Below, piece after piece: positions 1 to 10,304 of a DNA stretch of 64,000 nt. This DNA comes from Yersinia bercovieri ATCC 43970. GTDB lineage: Bacteria; Pseudomonadota; Gammaproteobacteria; Enterobacterales; Enterobacteriaceae. The position numbers were made by a program, and so were the translations under genes. Position 1 is the stretch's first letter; each line of letters opens with the position of its first letter. The notes under the pieces are model-generated. The model was not told the origin of the DNA. It did no database searches and was given only the letters and a program-made list of their open reading frames with translations. The stretch lies in the NCBI RefSeq assembly GCF_013282745.1, contig NZ_CP054044.1, positions 2,542,001 to 2,606,000 of the forward strand, read 5' to 3'.

Positions 1-371
1 TAGTGGTTGAGTCTTTCGATCCTCTCTTTCTGCGGGTCAGCATGGGCCGCTGGTTGATGGTGGTTCACGCGCTATTTTTGTCGTTAGTGGTGCTCAATCT
101 GGTGGCGGGTTTTCAGATCCTCGGCACACTGATGTCGGTCGGACTGATGATGTTACCAGCCGCCAGTGCCCGTTTTTGGGCCAAAAACTTACCCCATACC
201 CTGGGTATCGCCATGGTGATCGGCATGGTTGCCAGCCTCGTTGGCTTGCTGTGGTCCTATTACGCCTCGTTACCTGCCGGCCCGGCAATTGTACTTAGCG
301 CCAGCCTGATTTTCTTTTTATCTATCTTATTTGGAACGCGCGGTGGGGTTTTGGTTACCGTGCGCCGTTAA
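1..371 (+). CDS. Metal ABC transporter permease, C-terminal part (5' truncated by window)
   Basis: This is the inner-membrane permease of an ABC-3 family (zinc/manganese/iron) importer. The reading frame is open to the left edge (frame from base 3), so only the last ~123 residues are visible. They hold several hydrophobic segments with the family-typical stretch 'GTLMSVGLMMLPAASAR', where a transmembrane helix precedes a conserved Pro-Ala-Ala. The stop is followed 29 bases later by the start of a matching solute-binding protein, so the two form one operon; the ATPase gene is presumably upstream, outside the window. The metal specificity cannot be read from the permease alone. Confidence 0.85.
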   Translation, partial: VVESFDPLFLRVSMGRWLMVVHALFLSLVVLNLVAGFQILGTLMSVGLMMLPAASARFWAKNLPHTLGIAMVIGMVASLVGLLWSYYASLPAGPAIVLSASLIFFLSILFGTRGGVLVTVRR

Positions 372-399
372 GCAGTAACTGTTAATAAAGGAGAGTTAT

Positions 400-1278
400 A
401 TGAAGCGTTTATCGATTAGTTTGGCGGTGGCTGCCCTACTGTCAAGCCCATTAGCAATGGCAAAAACTATTGAAGCTGTTGCCAGTTTTTCTATTTTAGG
501 TGACATCGTTCAGCAGGTGGGCGGTGAGCATGTCAATGTGATTACCTTAGTTGGGCCGAATGGTGATCCCCATGGTTTCGAACCCACGCCGAAAAATAGC
601 AAACAGTTGTCCAAGGCGGATGTGGTGTTTGTCAGTGGATTAGGGCTGGAAGGGTGGTTGGAGCGGCTAATTAGCGCCTCTGGTTATAAAGGGCAGGTGG
701 TCATTGCCTCTACCGGAGTTGATAGCCGTAAAATGGATGACGAGGGTAAGAGGGTGACTGATCCCCATGCATGGAACAGTATGGCGAATGGCATTAAATA
801 TGCTAATAACGTAATGAATGCATTGATTGTCGCAGACCCGGAAGATGCAGATTATTTCCGCAAGCGCGGCGGGGAGTATATCCAGCAATTGGAAAAACTG
901 GATGCCGATGCAAAAGCGCAGTTTGCCGCGATCCCCGCAAACCAGCGCAAAGTCCTGACCAGTCATGATGCTTTCGGCTATTTTAGCCAGGAGTATGGGG
1001 TTAACTTCTTGTCGCCAGTGGGTTTTTCAACCGAGTCTGAAGCCAGTGCCAGCGGTGTGGCGGCGTTGATTAATCAAATCAAGCAAGAGAAAATAAAAAC
1101 CTATTTTATTGAGAATCAGACGGACCCGCGTTTGGTCAAACAGATTGCCGCAGCCAGTGGTGCTAAAGCGGGGGGAGAGCTCTACCCTGAAGCATTGTCT
1201 CCCGCTGACGGCCCGGCCGCGACCTATGCTGAAGCTTTCAAACACAATGTTGATACCCTGGTGGGCAGTATGAAATAG
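400..1278 (+). CDS. Metal ABC transporter substrate-binding protein (ZnuA/TroA family)
   Basis: Periplasmic cluster A-I binding protein of 292 aa that hands a divalent metal to the permease just upstream. A signal peptide covers residues 1-21 (cleavage after 'LAMA'). The metal ligands of the TroA/ZnuA fold are visible: His58 (GDPHGFEP), His123 (DPHAW), His189 (TSHDAFGYF) and probably Asp270. This His3-Asp set resembles TroA, which binds zinc and manganese. There is no His-rich acidic loop of the kind found in E. coli ZnuA. A strong ribosome site (aaggagag) precedes the ATG. The nearby Zur box and zinc-free ribosomal genes favour zinc, but this is inference and manganese is possible. Confidence 0.85.
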   Translation: MKRLSISLAVAALLSSPLAMAKTIEAVASFSILGDIVQQVGGEHVNVITLVGPNGDPHGFEPTPKNSKQLSKADVVFVSGLGLEGWLERLISASGYKGQVVIASTGVDSRKMDDEGKRVTDPHAWNSMANGIKYANNVMNALIVADPEDADYFRKRGGEYIQQLEKLDADAKAQFAAIPANQRKVLTSHDAFGYFSQEYGVNFLSPVGFSTESEASASGVAALINQIKQEKIKTYFIENQTDPRLVKQIAAASGAKAGGELYPEALSPADGPAATYAEAFKHNVDTLVGSMK

Positions 1279-1356
1279 GTGCCGTAAAAAGCGCTCAACC
1301 TCCGATTGTTAGCGGGGGTTGAGCCAGTAATCCCTTTATGACAGGTTGATCGTCAG

Positions 1357-1394
1357 CAAAAAAAAAAGCCCCGTTGGGCAGCAACAGGGCTTTT
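1357..1394 (-). terminator. Rho-independent terminator of ykgM-ykgO
   Basis: An inverted repeat (1364-1376 with 1382-1394, one mismatch, 5-base loop) is flanked by an 11-base A tract at 1357-1367. Read on the minus strand, this is a GC stem followed by a U run just after ykgO. The four Ts on the other side could also help stop the converging metal-transport operon. Confidence 0.8.
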
Positions 1395-1421
1395 ACTACA
1401 GGTGACGCCGAACTCTCATCC

Positions 1422-1565
1422 TTAGCGCTTCTTATGGGTTCCACCTTGAACCGCTTTAAAACGCGGATTACTTTTACAAATCACATATACCCGACCACGG
1501 CGCCGGACGATTTTGCAATCCGGATGACGATTTTTCGCTGAACGTAATGAACTCAATACTTGCAT
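1422..1565 (-). CDS. ykgO: Ribosomal protein L36 paralog, zinc-independent (YkgO type)
   Basis: A 47-residue basic protein that replaces the zinc-containing L36 (RpmJ) in the large ribosomal subunit when zinc is short. The translation [20 protein letters not shown]...[22 protein letters not shown] matches the E. coli YkgO pattern. The four-ligand zinc ribbon of normal L36 is incomplete: only Cys17 and Cys30 remain. It lies 15 bases downstream of ykgM in the same orientation, so both share the Zur-controlled promoter. A hairpin with a U run follows directly. Confidence 0.93.
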
Positions 1566-1580
1566 GATTAACTCTCAGAA

Positions 1581-1841
1581 TTAGCTGGCTTTTTTGGTCA
1601 AGAAACTGCCAAAGCGCTGTTGGAAACGGGCGGTGCTCCCCTCTTTGGAGAACTCTTTTTGTTTACCGGTGTAGTACGGATGTGAAGCTGAAGAGATATC
1701 CAACGTGACATAAGGGTAGGTCTGACCATCACGTTCAATTGTGCGTGCGGTGGCAATGGTTGAACCTACAGTAAAATAGGTATCTGCACTGGTATCGTGG
1801 AAAACCACGGTCCGATAGTTGGGATGAATGGCAGGTTTCAT
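1581..1841 (-). CDS. ykgM: Ribosomal protein L31 type B, zinc-independent (YkgM)
   Basis: An 86-residue alternative L31 ([19 protein letters not shown]...) without the CxxC zinc motif of RpmE. In enterobacteria this paralog is made under zinc starvation and displaces the zinc-loaded L31, releasing metal. It is the first gene of a two-gene minus-strand operon with ykgO. The Zur-type palindrome sits 18 bases upstream of the start codon, over the expected promoter. The length is normal for the type B family. Confidence 0.95.
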   Translation of the reverse strand: MKPAIHPNYRTVVFHDTSADTYFTVGSTIATARTIERDGQTYPYVTLDISSASHPYYTGKQKEFSKEGSTARFQQRFGSFLTKKAS

Positions 1842-1858
1842 AGAAGCTCCAATTGTTA

Positions 1859-1873
1859 TGTTATACTATAACA
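1859..1873. promoter_or_regulatory. Zur box upstream of ykgM
   Basis: A perfect 15-base palindrome, TGTTATACTATAACA, with flanking extension (ATTGT...ACAAT). It matches the enterobacterial Zur consensus core GTTATANTATAAC and lies just upstream of ykgM, where zinc-loaded Zur would block transcription. The only + strand ORF it could serve in the other direction is not convincing. Confidence 0.88.
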
Positions 1874-1995
1874 ATAATTATGCGCTTTTCATTTTCCTGT
1901 TTCAAGATCCGAATGAAAAAAACCTGCCAATCGCTATTTTAAGCAATCTCTGTTTTTCCATTTTTAATGTTTTTGCATGGCCAGAATATATTCCA

Positions 1996-3261
1996 TTATT
2001 TACTGGCATTGATGAGTTGCTGCCAGAAGGAGTGGCCGTTTTGTGGTGCAGGGGCAGCAAAGAATTCACAAACCGTAGCGCCGACATCAGACATCGTTTC
2101 GCGGATACCAAGATGGACGGCTTGCGGCTGCGTATCTGTCATCCCTGCGTGGTAAACCAGCAGGGGCACCTGTTCCCGCGTGTGTTTACTGTGGCCGATC
2201 GTCGGATCATTACCGTGGTCAGCCATGATGACCAGGCAATCACCTGTTGCCATGGCCGCCATAATTTTGCCTAACATGTTATCGACCAATTCCAGGCGTT
2301 CAGCATAGCGTTCTACATCTTGCCCGTGGCCCGCGAGGTCAGTTTCCTGAATATTGGTGCAGATAAAAGCACTGCCTGCGCGTTGTACTTCTGCCAGTGT
2401 GATATCCAAAATGGTTTGAGAATCAACTAATTGCTGATAGTTTCGCCCTGTGGGGTTAGCCACGATATCGGCGACTTTGCCGACTAATACTGTTGGGACA
2501 TTAACTTGCTCAAGCTGGTGAGGAACCTGCACTGCTGCATCGACACCATAGCCCAGATGAATAACCTGGAAACCACTGTCGTAAACGCCTGATTTTGGGC
2601 TATTAATCCCAATGTATTGCTGTTGCTTGACTTCAGCCGCGCTGATGATTTTATGGCTATCCACTAATTGCCCGCCATAAGCAATCACGCGGTTCACGGC
2701 GACACAACTGCGAACTATCCGGCCAATTTTCTCAACCAACTCAAAATCGACGGCACTTAAATTAGCACAAATATTAAAGACTTGGCCTAAGTCTGCTTCA
2801 AGATTATCACCAATGGCCACCGCGTTATTGACCCAGAGGAGTTGCAGGTGGCTGCTCTCTTCAGGCGCACTGCGCTGTTCAACCTGATAGCCCTGTTGGC
2901 GCAATGCATCAGCTACACGCGATTTTACGGTGGAAAAAGGCATGGATAATGGCGAGCGGGGCAGGGTGCCCATGATCTCCTGATGGCCCATAAATGTGTC
3001 GCCGCCTTCATGCTGTAATAGGGCGACGCCAAAACTGGCCTGCGCGCGCTCTTGCATTATGCTCTCGTTGAAATCCGGCGAGCCGATATGCAGCGCATTA
3101 ATCAATCCCAACTTCTCCAGATGTGGCAAACGCATATCTGGGTAGGTTTGCAAAATATGGGCGCAGGTATTAGCGGCGATATCCTGTGGGCGAACCTCAG
3201 CAACATCAGGCATAGCACCGACGCCAAAGCTATCGATGACCAGTACGATAAACTTACTCAT
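1996..3261 (-). CDS. yhfW: Phosphopentomutase-like metalloenzyme YhfW
   Basis: A 421-aa member of the alkaline phosphatase superfamily related to phosphopentomutase DeoB, the E. coli YhfW type of unknown substrate. Visible active-site elements are the N-terminal metal site [12 protein letters not shown] (Asp10), the nucleophile threonine at 89 in GGDTFMGHQ, the distal metal ligands Asp308 and His312 (ETDLAGHG), and Asp348-His349 with His360 ([14 protein letters not shown]). All catalytic residues are therefore present. The start codon overlaps the stop of yhfX by four bases (ATGA), indicating translational coupling. It probably moves or removes a phosphate on a small sugar-like substrate; the substrate is unknown. 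Confidence 0.88.
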   Translation of the reverse strand: MSKFIVLVIDSFGVGAMPDVAEVRPQDIAANTCAHILQTYPDMRLPHLEKLGLINALHIGSPDFNESIMQERAQASFGVALLQHEGGDTFMGHQEIMGTLPRSPLSMPFSTVKSRVADALRQQGYQVEQRSAPEESSHLQLLWVNNAVAIGDNLEADLGQVFNICANLSAVDFELVEKIGRIVRSCVAVNRVIAYGGQLVDSHKIISAAEVKQQQYIGINSPKSGVYDSGFQVIHLGYGVDAAVQVPHQLEQVNVPTVLVGKVADIVANPTGRNYQQLVDSQTILDITLAEVQRAGSAFICTNIQETDLAGHGQDVERYAERLELVDNMLGKIMAAMATGDCLVIMADHGNDPTIGHSKHTREQVPLLVYHAGMTDTQPQAVHLGIRETMSDVGATVCEFFAAPAPQNGHSFWQQLINASK

Positions 3262-4433
3262 AACCCCTCCTGTCCGGTGGACCTTGGAATGGTACTACCC
3301 TGACTATCATAAATTCCGAGCAATCTAGGTTGGCCTGAATGAATCCCGGCGACCAGCGCCACATCACTGCGGGTGACGAAAATTTGAGTACGAAAACACA
3401 TCACCACCGGACAGCCGACGGCGAAGGGTTCAGTGAGACTGAGGGTGTAGTCGATGCTGTCAGCTGCTGGGTTCAGAACCTTGCTCAAATGCCACTGCTG
3501 ATCATGCACTAGCGCGTGACTCAAATGGCCGCGCCGATAGTATCCGCCACCGTAGCAATAGCTTCTGCCTTGATGGTTATGGGAGATCTCAGTCAGATAG
3601 AGCATGGCGACATGCTCAGGTTGCTCACCCTGTTGATTGGATGGCATAGTGCCGGTCAATGCGTGCCCCGGTTCTGCATGGGTTACGCCATAGCGAGCCA
3701 GTAGCGGGATGCTTTCAACACAGGTTGCGGAAGGGCCATTGATCTGCTCCACGTGAATGCCTTCTCGCTCAAGGATGCCCTTTGCTTCAATCAACGTTTT
3801 CAGGTTCGGGCTAGGCAGTGTCTCTCCTTTCTCACTATCAAAAAGCATGCAAGGGAAGTGTGTCACGCCCACTAAACGGACACCGCCCAAGGTTTTTATC
3901 TCATTGATCACTGCGGGCAGTTCATTCAGTGCGAATCCGGCTTCTTGCCCTGGGTAGATAAGATCATTGGGGTGCCAAACCTTCAGCAGCAATGCCTGTT
4001 CTGTGCCCTGACGCACGGCGGCTTTGGCAATTTCGCGGGCCTTGGCGATGCTGTAAACCGTGATGACCTCTGGTCGGTGAGAGACCACCTCTTCCACCAT
4101 CCCACTGGGGATTTGCACCAGATGACCCACATGGGCGACCGGTAGATTATGCTGATAGAGCTGGCGCGCTTCTTTGAAATCCACCGCCACGATACCTTGA
4201 TAGCCGCACTCTAGCAGCAACTTGCATAGCATCGGGTTGCGACCAAACTGTTTGCTCATGAGATAAAGTGTCATGCCATGGCGAGCGGCAGTTTCCAGTA
4301 ATAAACCTGCATTTTTTCTGACCTGATCAACATCAATAACGTAGCTGTCAGGCCTTATCGCCCCTTGCTGCCACAGTAAAAGAGCGGCTTCCATCAATGC
4401 TGGATTCTGTTTTTGTAACGCTTTTAGTAGCAT
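3258..4433 (-). CDS. yhfX: PLP-dependent alanine racemase-like protein YhfX
   Basis: A 391-aa protein with an alanine racemase N-terminal type PLP barrel, as in E. coli YhfX. The first barrel strand ([13 protein letters not shown], residues 31-43) is followed by [11 protein letters not shown], where Lys61 is the likely PLP Schiff-base lysine. The C-terminal beta domain carries the '[12 protein letters not shown]' segment. Its reaction is not known; racemase, decarboxylase or lyase chemistry on an amino acid or amino-sugar phosphate would fit the fold. It is coupled to yhfW by a 4-base overlap and sits 63 bases downstream of yhfY. Confidence 0.87.
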   Translation of the reverse strand: MLLKALQKQNPALMEAALLLWQQGAIRPDSYVIDVDQVRKNAGLLLETAARHGMTLYLMSKQFGRNPMLCKLLLECGYQGIVAVDFKEARQLYQHNLPVAHVGHLVQIPSGMVEEVVSHRPEVITVYSIAKAREIAKAAVRQGTEQALLLKVWHPNDLIYPGQEAGFALNELPAVINEIKTLGGVRLVGVTHFPCMLFDSEKGETLPSPNLKTLIEAKGILEREGIHVEQINGPSATCVESIPLLARYGVTHAEPGHALTGTMPSNQQGEQPEHVAMLYLTEISHNHQGRSYCYGGGYYRRGHLSHALVHDQQWHLSKVLNPAADSIDYTLSLTEPFAVGCPVVMCFRTQIFVTRSDVALVAGIHSGQPRLLGIYDSQGSTIPRSTGQEGL

Positions 4434-4496
4434 TTTAGATCCTTAAATCACTACATAATTTTCATTTTTTTGAATATTTAACTTATATAAATGCGA

Positions 4497-4859
4497 TCAA
4501 TATTCCGTTTGTTGAGCAAGATACAGACCATATAGGTTCGCTAATAAATAGCCTATTTCGTGATCAGGGACCTCGAAAGCAAACAGAGAAAGTAAATCGT
4601 TGTTAATTATCCTAATATCGGCAAAAACAGCAGTTGCTTCAACTTCTTTTAATATTTCATCGGCGATAGCCGGGATCACTTCTCCCTGACTCGCCCGCAT
4701 CAAGGCATTTGCCATGTGAGTGATTAGCATCTCTCCCTGAGGGTGACGTAGAGATAATTTCCAATGTTGCTCCAGACGTTCTATAACCTTGATCATCCCA
4801 ATATAAACCGATGAATCAATAACCTGTGCGTCATAAAGAATTTTTAATCTCGTTTCCAT
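4497..4859 (-). CDS. yhfY: PRD-domain protein YhfY
   Basis: A 120-aa protein consisting of a single PTS regulation domain (PRD) without any DNA-binding part, matching E. coli YhfY in length and operon position. The conserved PRD histidine is His48 (LITHMANALMRA). PRDs are normally phosphorylated by HPr or EIIB, so this may sense sugar-phosphotransferase state. It heads the minus-strand yhfY-X-W set. The regulator yhfZ that precedes it in E. coli is absent, as are yhfV, U, T and S downstream. Confidence 0.8.
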   Translation of the reverse strand: METRLKILYDAQVIDSSVYIGMIKVIERLEQHWKLSLRHPQGEMLITHMANALMRASQGEVIPAIADEILKEVEATAVFADIRIINNDLLSLFAFEVPDHEIGYLLANLYGLYLAQQTEY

Positions 4860-5060
4860 TTATCATTATCCGATTTTTTTACTTATCTTCATTTTTATGA
4901 ACATTTATATAATAGTAACTTATTGTTGCGCTGCAAATGCGCAGTAGGCTATTTGGTATATTGATCACAATATAATCATATTGGCCGAATCGATGGCTTT
5001 ACCTTGGTAATAAAGCGCTGTTTTCTGCTGGCTCTCTAAGAGAAGGGGCGGGCGGGCGAC

Positions 5061-5089
5061 AAAGAAAAAGGCCGCTGAGTGCGGCCTTT
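5061..5089 (-). terminator. Terminator of acrAB
   Basis: A perfect 9-bp stem (5067-5075 with 5081-5089, loop TGAGT) lies 30 bases after the acrB stop. On the minus strand it is followed by TTTTTCTTT, a standard rho-independent terminator. Confidence 0.88.
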
Positions 5090-5118
5090 AAATATCACAT
5101 CATCTGCTGCTATAAGGT

Positions 5119-8100
5119 TTACTTCGCCTTATGCTCAACGGCATGTGCGTGCTCTATATCTTCACTTTTCCGGCTAAAGCGGCGGCGCACCACCACGAAG
5201 AATACCGGAACGAAGAAGATAGCCAGTACGGTGGCGGTGATCATCCCACCCATAACACCCGTACCTACCGCATTCTGTGCACCAGAACCGGCACCACTAC
5301 TGATAACCAGTGGCAGAACCCCAAGGATAAAGGCCAGCGAGGTCATCAAAATTGGGCGCAGACGCATACGCACGGCTTCCAACGTTGACTCCACCAAGCC
5401 TTTGCCCTCTTTGTCCATCAAGTCCTTGGCGAACTCAACAATCAAGATGGCGTTCTTGGCCGATAGCCCAATGGTGGTCAACAAGCCGACCTGGAAGTAA
5501 ACGTCGTTATTCAGGCCGCGCAGTGAGGCTGCCAGTAACGCACCAACCACACCCAGTGGCACCACCAACATTACTGAGAATGGAATTGACCAGCTTTCAT
5601 ACAACGCCGCCAGACACAAGAAGACCACAATCAGTGAGATGGCGTACAGTGCTGGAGCTTGGTTACCCGACAAACGTTCCTGATAGGACATCCCCGTCCA
5701 GTCATAACCAATGCCGCTGGGTAATTTACCCGCCAGTTCCTGCATCAGGTCCATCGCTTCACCGGTACTCTTACCCGGAGCTGCCTGACCCAAAATTTCC
5801 ATAGAGGGTAAGCCGTTGTAACGTTCAAGCCGTGGTGAGCCATATTCCCATTTCGCGCTAGAGAAGGTGGCAAATGAGACCATTTGACCGGCGCTGTTGC
5901 GGACATACCACTTATCAATATCACCCGGTAACATACGGAATGGTGCGTCAGCCTGTACGTAAACTTTCTTCACGCGACCACGGTCGATAAAGTCGTTTAC
6001 ATAGCTGCCGCCCATAGCGGAGCCAAGGGTGGTATTGATATCAGAAATCGCTACGCCAAGGGCCTGTGCTTTTTCCTGATCAACTTCCACTTTGAACTGA
6101 GGTGTATCTTCCAGGCCGTTAGGGCGCATACCGACCAGCATATCCGGATGTTGCGCCGCCATGCCGAGCAGTTCGTTACGGGCTTCAGTTAATTTCTGAT
6201 GCCCCACGTTACCCTGGTCAATCAACTGGAAGTCGAAGCCGGTTGCTGTACCCAGCTCCACAATCGCTGGCAAGTTAAAGGCGAATACCAAACCGTCTTT
6301 AATTTGCGAGAAAGCGGCAGATGCGCGGGCCACAATTGCTGGCACTTTATTTTGCTCGCCCGGGCGCTCATCCCAGTTTTTCAGACTAACGAATGCCAAA
6401 CCGGTGTTCTGACCCTGACCACTGAAACCGAAGCCGTTAACGGTAAATACTGAGTTAACGACGTCTTTTTCTTTGTCCAGGTAGTAGTCAGTGACCTGAT
6501 TTAACACTTTCTGAGTACGTTCTTGCGTCGCACCGGCAGGCATCTGCACCATGGTCAGGAACACGCCCTGATCCTCTTCTGGCAAGAATGATGTAGGTAA
6601 GCGCAGGAACAGCACGCCCATCCCAATCACAATCACCAGATAGATCACCAGATAACGGCCAGTGCTGCGTAAGATATTGGCAACGCTGTCGGTATAGTGG
6701 TGGGTGCTTTTCTCGAACATGCGGTTAAACCAACCGAAGAAACCGGTTTTTGGCCCATGCTCGCCTTTGGCGATAGGTTTTAGCATCGTTGCGCACAATG
6801 CTGGCGTCAGAATCAATGCCACCAACACCGAGAGCACCATTGCTGAAACGATAGTGATGGAGAACTGACGATAGATTGCACCCGTTGCCCCGCCGAAGAA
6901 GGCCATCGGGATAAATACCGCCGACAGAACCATCGCGATCCCCACCAATGCACCCTGGATTTGCTCCATGGATTTTTTGGTGGCCTCTTTCGGCGGTAGC
7001 CCCTCCTCTTGCATCACTCGTTCGACGTTCTCGACGACCACGATGGCGTCATCCACCAATAGCCCTATCGCCAACACCATCCCGAACATCGTTAGGGTGT
7101 TTATCGAATAGCCAAAGGCGGAGAGAATGGCAAATGTACCCAGCAATACCACCGGTACTGCAATCGTTGGGATCAACGTTGCACGGAAGTTTTGCAGGAA
7201 CAGATACATAACCAGGAACACCAGAATAATGGCTTCTACCAGTGTTTTAACCACTTCGTTAATAGAGATTTTAACAAACGGGGTGGTGTCATACGGATAA
7301 ACGACTTTCAATCCGGCCGGGAAGAACGGCTGCAATTTTGCCAGCTCAGCTTTTACCGCAGCAGAAGTATCCAGGGCGTTAGCCCCTGTCGCCAGCTTGA
7401 TACCGATACCCGCCGCTGGTTTGCCGTTATAACGGGCAATGATGTTATAGCTTTCAGCGCCGAGTTGGACGATAGCCACATCTTTTAAGCGCACCTGCGA
7501 ACCATCGGTATTCACTTTCAGCAAGATCTGGCTGAACTCTTCAGCATTGGTCAAACGAGTCTGCGCAATGATTGATGAGTTCAGTTCTTGACCAGGTACG
7601 GGAGGAGTCCCACCCAACTGGCCGGCTGCAACCTGATTGTTTTGTACTTTGATCGCGTTGATAACATCAACCGGTGTCAGGTTATAGTTATTCAGTTTGT
7701 GCGGGTCCATCCAGATACGCATCGCGTATTGGGAACCAAATAGCTGAACATCACCCACACCGGCGGTACGGCTGATTGGATCTTTAACGTTAGAACCCAC
7801 ATAGTCAGCGATATCTTCCTGTTGCATGGTGCCGTCTTCAGAAATAAAGCCGGCAACCATCAGGAAGCTACTACTGGACTTTTCAACGCTCACACCTTGC
7901 TGCTGCACTTCTTGCGGCAGTAATGGCATGGCTAATTGCAGTTTGTTCTGGACCTGAACCTGAGCGATATCCGGGTCAGTGCCTGAGTTAAAGGTCAACG
8001 TCAACTGAACGTTACCGGAGGAGTCACTGCTGGAAGACATATATAGCAGGTTGTCGATACCGTTCATGTTCTGTTCGATAACCTGCGTCACTGTATTCTG

Positions 8101-8271
8101 AACAGTAGTCGCATCGGCGCCAGGATAGTTGGCGGAGATTGTAATTGCCGGAGGCGCAATGGTCGGATATTGCGCAACAGGTAATTTCATTATCGCAAGT
8201 GCACCGGCCAACATCAGAATGATGGCGATAACCCAGGCGAAAATAGGGCGATCTATAAAGAACTTAGCCAT
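5119..8271 (-). CDS. acrB: RND multidrug efflux transporter AcrB
   Basis: The 1050-aa inner-membrane proton antiporter of the AcrAB-TolC pump, expelling bile salts, dyes, detergents and many antibiotics. The sequence is full length for the HAE1-RND family: N-terminal helix [17 protein letters not shown], two large periplasmic loops and twelve membrane helices. The proton-relay aspartate pair is in [12 protein letters not shown] (about residues 407-408) and the partner lysine in [16 protein letters not shown] of TM10. It is translated from the acrAB mRNA, 16 bases after acrA, and is terminated by the hairpin at 5067-5089. No disruption is seen. Confidence 0.98.
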   Translation of the reverse strand: MAKFFIDRPIFAWVIAIILMLAGALAIMKLPVAQYPTIAPPAITISANYPGADATTVQNTVTQVIEQNMNGIDNLLYMSSSSDSSGNVQLTLTFNSGTDPDIAQVQVQNKLQLAMPLLPQEVQQQGVSVEKSSSSFLMVAGFISEDGTMQQEDIADYVGSNVKDPISRTAGVGDVQLFGSQYAMRIWMDPHKLNNYNLTPVDVINAIKVQNNQVAAGQLGGTPPVPGQELNSSIIAQTRLTNAEEFSQILLKVNTDGSQVRLKDVAIVQLGAESYNIIARYNGKPAAGIGIKLATGANALDTSAAVKAELAKLQPFFPAGLKVVYPYDTTPFVKISINEVVKTLVEAIILVFLVMYLFLQNFRATLIPTIAVPVVLLGTFAILSAFGYSINTLTMFGMVLAIGLLVDDAIVVVENVERVMQEEGLPPKEATKKSMEQIQGALVGIAMVLSAVFIPMAFFGGATGAIYRQFSITIVSAMVLSVLVALILTPALCATMLKPIAKGEHGPKTGFFGWFNRMFEKSTHHYTDSVANILRSTGRYLVIYLVIVIGMGVLFLRLPTSFLPEEDQGVFLTMVQMPAGATQERTQKVLNQVTDYYLDKEKDVVNSVFTVNGFGFSGQGQNTGLAFVSLKNWDERPGEQNKVPAIVARASAAFSQIKDGLVFAFNLPAIVELGTATGFDFQLIDQGNVGHQKLTEARNELLGMAAQHPDMLVGMRPNGLEDTPQFKVEVDQEKAQALGVAISDINTTLGSAMGGSYVNDFIDRGRVKKVYVQADAPFRMLPGDIDKWYVRNSAGQMVSFATFSSAKWEYGSPRLERYNGLPSMEILGQAAPGKSTGEAMDLMQELAGKLPSGIGYDWTGMSYQERLSGNQAPALYAISLIVVFLCLAALYESWSIPFSVMLVVPLGVVGALLAASLRGLNNDVYFQVGLLTTIGLSAKNAILIVEFAKDLMDKEGKGLVESTLEAVRMRLRPILMTSLAFILGVLPLVISSGAGSGAQNAVGTGVMGGMITATVLAIFFVPVFFVVVRRRFSRKSEDIEHAHAVEHKAK

Positions 8272-8287
8272 GAATTACCGGCTCCTT

Positions 8288-9475
8288 TTAAGACTTCTTC
8301 GCTGTATCAGCTGGGGCTGCTTTTGGTGCTGGAGTGGTGACTTCCTGCACTTTTACCTGTACGCCCGGTCTGATTTTCTGCAAGCCGGAAACAATAAGAC
8401 GATCACCTGCTTTCAACCCTTCAGTAACCAACCACTTATCACCAATGGCCTGGTTAGCAACCAGTGTACGCAATTCAACTTTGTCATCAGCACCGACGAC
8501 CATCGCTGTTGCTTCGCCACGCGGATTACGTGTCACACCCTGTTGAGGCACTAACAGTGCATCAGGTCTAACACCTTCATCCAAACGGGCGCGGACAAAC
8601 ATCCCCGGCAGCAAGGCTTCATTCGGGTTCGGGAAGATGGCACGAATTGTAATCGAACCTGTGGTCTCATCCACGGTGACACCGGAGAACTCCAGCGTAC
8701 CGGTTTCAGCGTACTCACTACCGTTTTCCAGTAACAAACGAACCTTGGCTTTACCATCTTCCTGCTTGAGCGTGCCATCAGCCAGCTCTTTTTTCAGACG
8801 CAAAAACTCATCGCTTGATTGGGTTACATCGACATACATAGGATCAAGCTGCTGAACCGTGGTCAGTGCTGTTGCCTGACCACTAGTCACTAGCGCACCT
8901 TCAGTCACTGAAGATTTACCGGTACGACCACTGATTGGCGAGGTCACTTGAGTATATGCCAGATTAATACGCGCAGTTTCTACCGCGGCTTTTGCGGCAA
9001 GAACCGTCGCATTAGCTTGCATAGCGCTAGATACCGCCTGGTCATACTCTTGCTTACTGATGTAGTTAGTACCCAGTAATGGTTTGTAACGATTCACCGT
9101 CAGGCGTGCAATTTCAGCGGCAGCTTGTGCTTTGGCTAAATCACCTTTTGCGCTGTCATACGCGGCCTGATAAGTGGCTGGGTCAATTTGATAAAGTGAT
9201 GTTCCGGCGGTGACGTCACTGCCTTCAACATAGTTACGTTTTAGAATAATCCCGCTAACTTGCGGGCGAACTTCTGCAACACGGAATGCGGACGTGCGGC
9301 CCGGTAGTTCGGTTGTGATATTCAGTGGTGCCGCTTTCAATGTCACAATGCCGACTTCAGGTGCCTGCTGAGCATGGGCTTGCGCCGCATCTTTATCATT
9401 ACATCCTATAAGTACTAAGCTGCCTGAAAGAACCAGAATTGCAGCCAGAGGCATTACCCCTCTGTTTTTGCTCAT
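8288..9475 (-). CDS. acrA: Efflux periplasmic adaptor AcrA
   Basis: A 395-aa lipoprotein membrane-fusion subunit that bridges AcrB to TolC. A lipobox ends at Cys25 (LVLIGC), so the mature protein is anchored to the inner membrane by its lipid. The expected order is visible: lipoyl half-motifs (PQVSGIILKRNYVEGSDV and ISGRTGKSSVTEGALV) flanking an Ala/Lys-rich alpha-hairpin (about residues 100-170), then beta-barrel and membrane-proximal domains. First gene of acrAB; the start lies 92 bases from the AcrR operator, which overlaps the divergent promoters. Confidence 0.97.
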   Translation of the reverse strand: MSKNRGVMPLAAILVLSGSLVLIGCNDKDAAQAHAQQAPEVGIVTLKAAPLNITTELPGRTSAFRVAEVRPQVSGIILKRNYVEGSDVTAGTSLYQIDPATYQAAYDSAKGDLAKAQAAAEIARLTVNRYKPLLGTNYISKQEYDQAVSSAMQANATVLAAKAAVETARINLAYTQVTSPISGRTGKSSVTEGALVTSGQATALTTVQQLDPMYVDVTQSSDEFLRLKKELADGTLKQEDGKAKVRLLLENGSEYAETGTLEFSGVTVDETTGSITIRAIFPNPNEALLPGMFVRARLDEGVRPDALLVPQQGVTRNPRGEATAMVVGADDKVELRTLVANQAIGDKWLVTEGLKAGDRLIVSGLQKIRPGVQVKVQEVTTPAPKAAPADTAKKS

Positions 9476-9567
9476 AGATAAACCTCAAGTGTCCGATTTT
9501 TAATTTAATTCAATGGATCACAAGCTTTAAAACCCATTGCTGCGTAAATTATATGTGCGTGCTATGG

Positions 9568-9591
9568 TACATACATTCGTGAATGTATGTA
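9568..9591. promoter_or_regulatory. AcrR operator between acrA and acrR
   Basis: A 24-base palindrome with arms TACATACATT and AATGTATGTA around a CGTG centre. It is the same operator known in E. coli apart from one central base. It lies in the 144-bp acrA/acrR divergent region, where the AcrR dimer pair would repress both genes. Confidence 0.92.
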
Positions 9592-9619
9592 AATCGCACC
9601 CCCTCGAAAAAACAACGCT

Positions 9620-10270
9620 ATGGCACGAAAAACCAAACAGCAAGCCGAAGAGACCCGGCAACAAATTCTAGATGCCGCAGTGCGGGAGTTTTCTGCGCAT
9701 GGCGTTTCCGGCACCTCGCTTACAGATATTGCTGCCGCCGCAGGTGTCACCCGTGGCGCAATTTACTGGCACTTCAAGAATAAGGTAGACCTGTTTAACG
9801 AAATTTGGGAGTTATCAGAGTCTAAAATTGATCAGCTCGAATCAGAGTATCAGATAAAATATCCTGATAATCCACTCCGAATCTTACGAGAAATACTTAT
9901 CTATGTTCTTGTTTCCACTCGTGAGGATTGTCGACGCCGCGCATTGATGGAAATTGTCTTCCATAAATGTGAGTTTGTCGGTGAGATGTCCTCACTCCAT
10001 GATGCACGTAAAGTTCTTGATTTAGCTAGTTATGAGCGAATTGAGGCCGTTTTGCAAGGTTGTATTGATGCGCATCAATTGCCCGCCAATCTAGATACTT
10101 GTCGCGCTGCGATTATCATGAGAGCTTATATTACAGGTTTGATGGAAAACTGGCTCTTTATGCCAGAAAGTTTTGATATAAAACAAGAGGCGCCGATATT
10201 AATCGATGCCTATTTAGATATGCTAGCCCACAGCCTTTCATTGCGTAAAGAGACTAATAGCAAGGTATAG
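9620..10270 (+). CDS. acrR: TetR-family repressor AcrR
   Basis: A 216-aa repressor of acrAB and of its own gene. The N-terminal TetR helix-turn-helix is visible at about residues 10-56 ([20 protein letters not shown]...[14 protein letters not shown]). The C-terminal ligand-binding domain responds to pump substrates. The gene is divergent from acrA across the AcrR operator. The length is the same class as E. coli AcrR (215 aa) and the frame is intact, so repression of the pump is expected to be functional. Confidence 0.96.
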   Translation: MARKTKQQAEETRQQILDAAVREFSAHGVSGTSLTDIAAAAGVTRGAIYWHFKNKVDLFNEIWELSESKIDQLESEYQIKYPDNPLRILREILIYVLVSTREDCRRRALMEIVFHKCEFVGEMSSLHDARKVLDLASYERIEAVLQGCIDAHQLPANLDTCRAAIIMRAYITGLMENWLFMPESFDIKQEAPILIDAYLDMLAHSLSLRKETNSKV

Positions 10271-10304
10271 GATTATCTGGAGCGGCTTATATGAGGAGTG
10301 CGTT

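Noticed and set aside
1828..2274. 148-codon plus-strand frame over the Zur box and yhfW end
   Set aside because: It is antisense to yhfW over most of its length, starts inside the ykgM coding end and has no family resemblance.
4960..4985. Possible CRP site upstream of yhfY
   Set aside because: Only one half-site (TTGTGATC) is visible; the second half is missing.
5131..7488. Several plus-strand frames opposite acrB
   Set aside because: They are shadows of the highly constrained acrB frame, without ribosome sites or recognisable domains.
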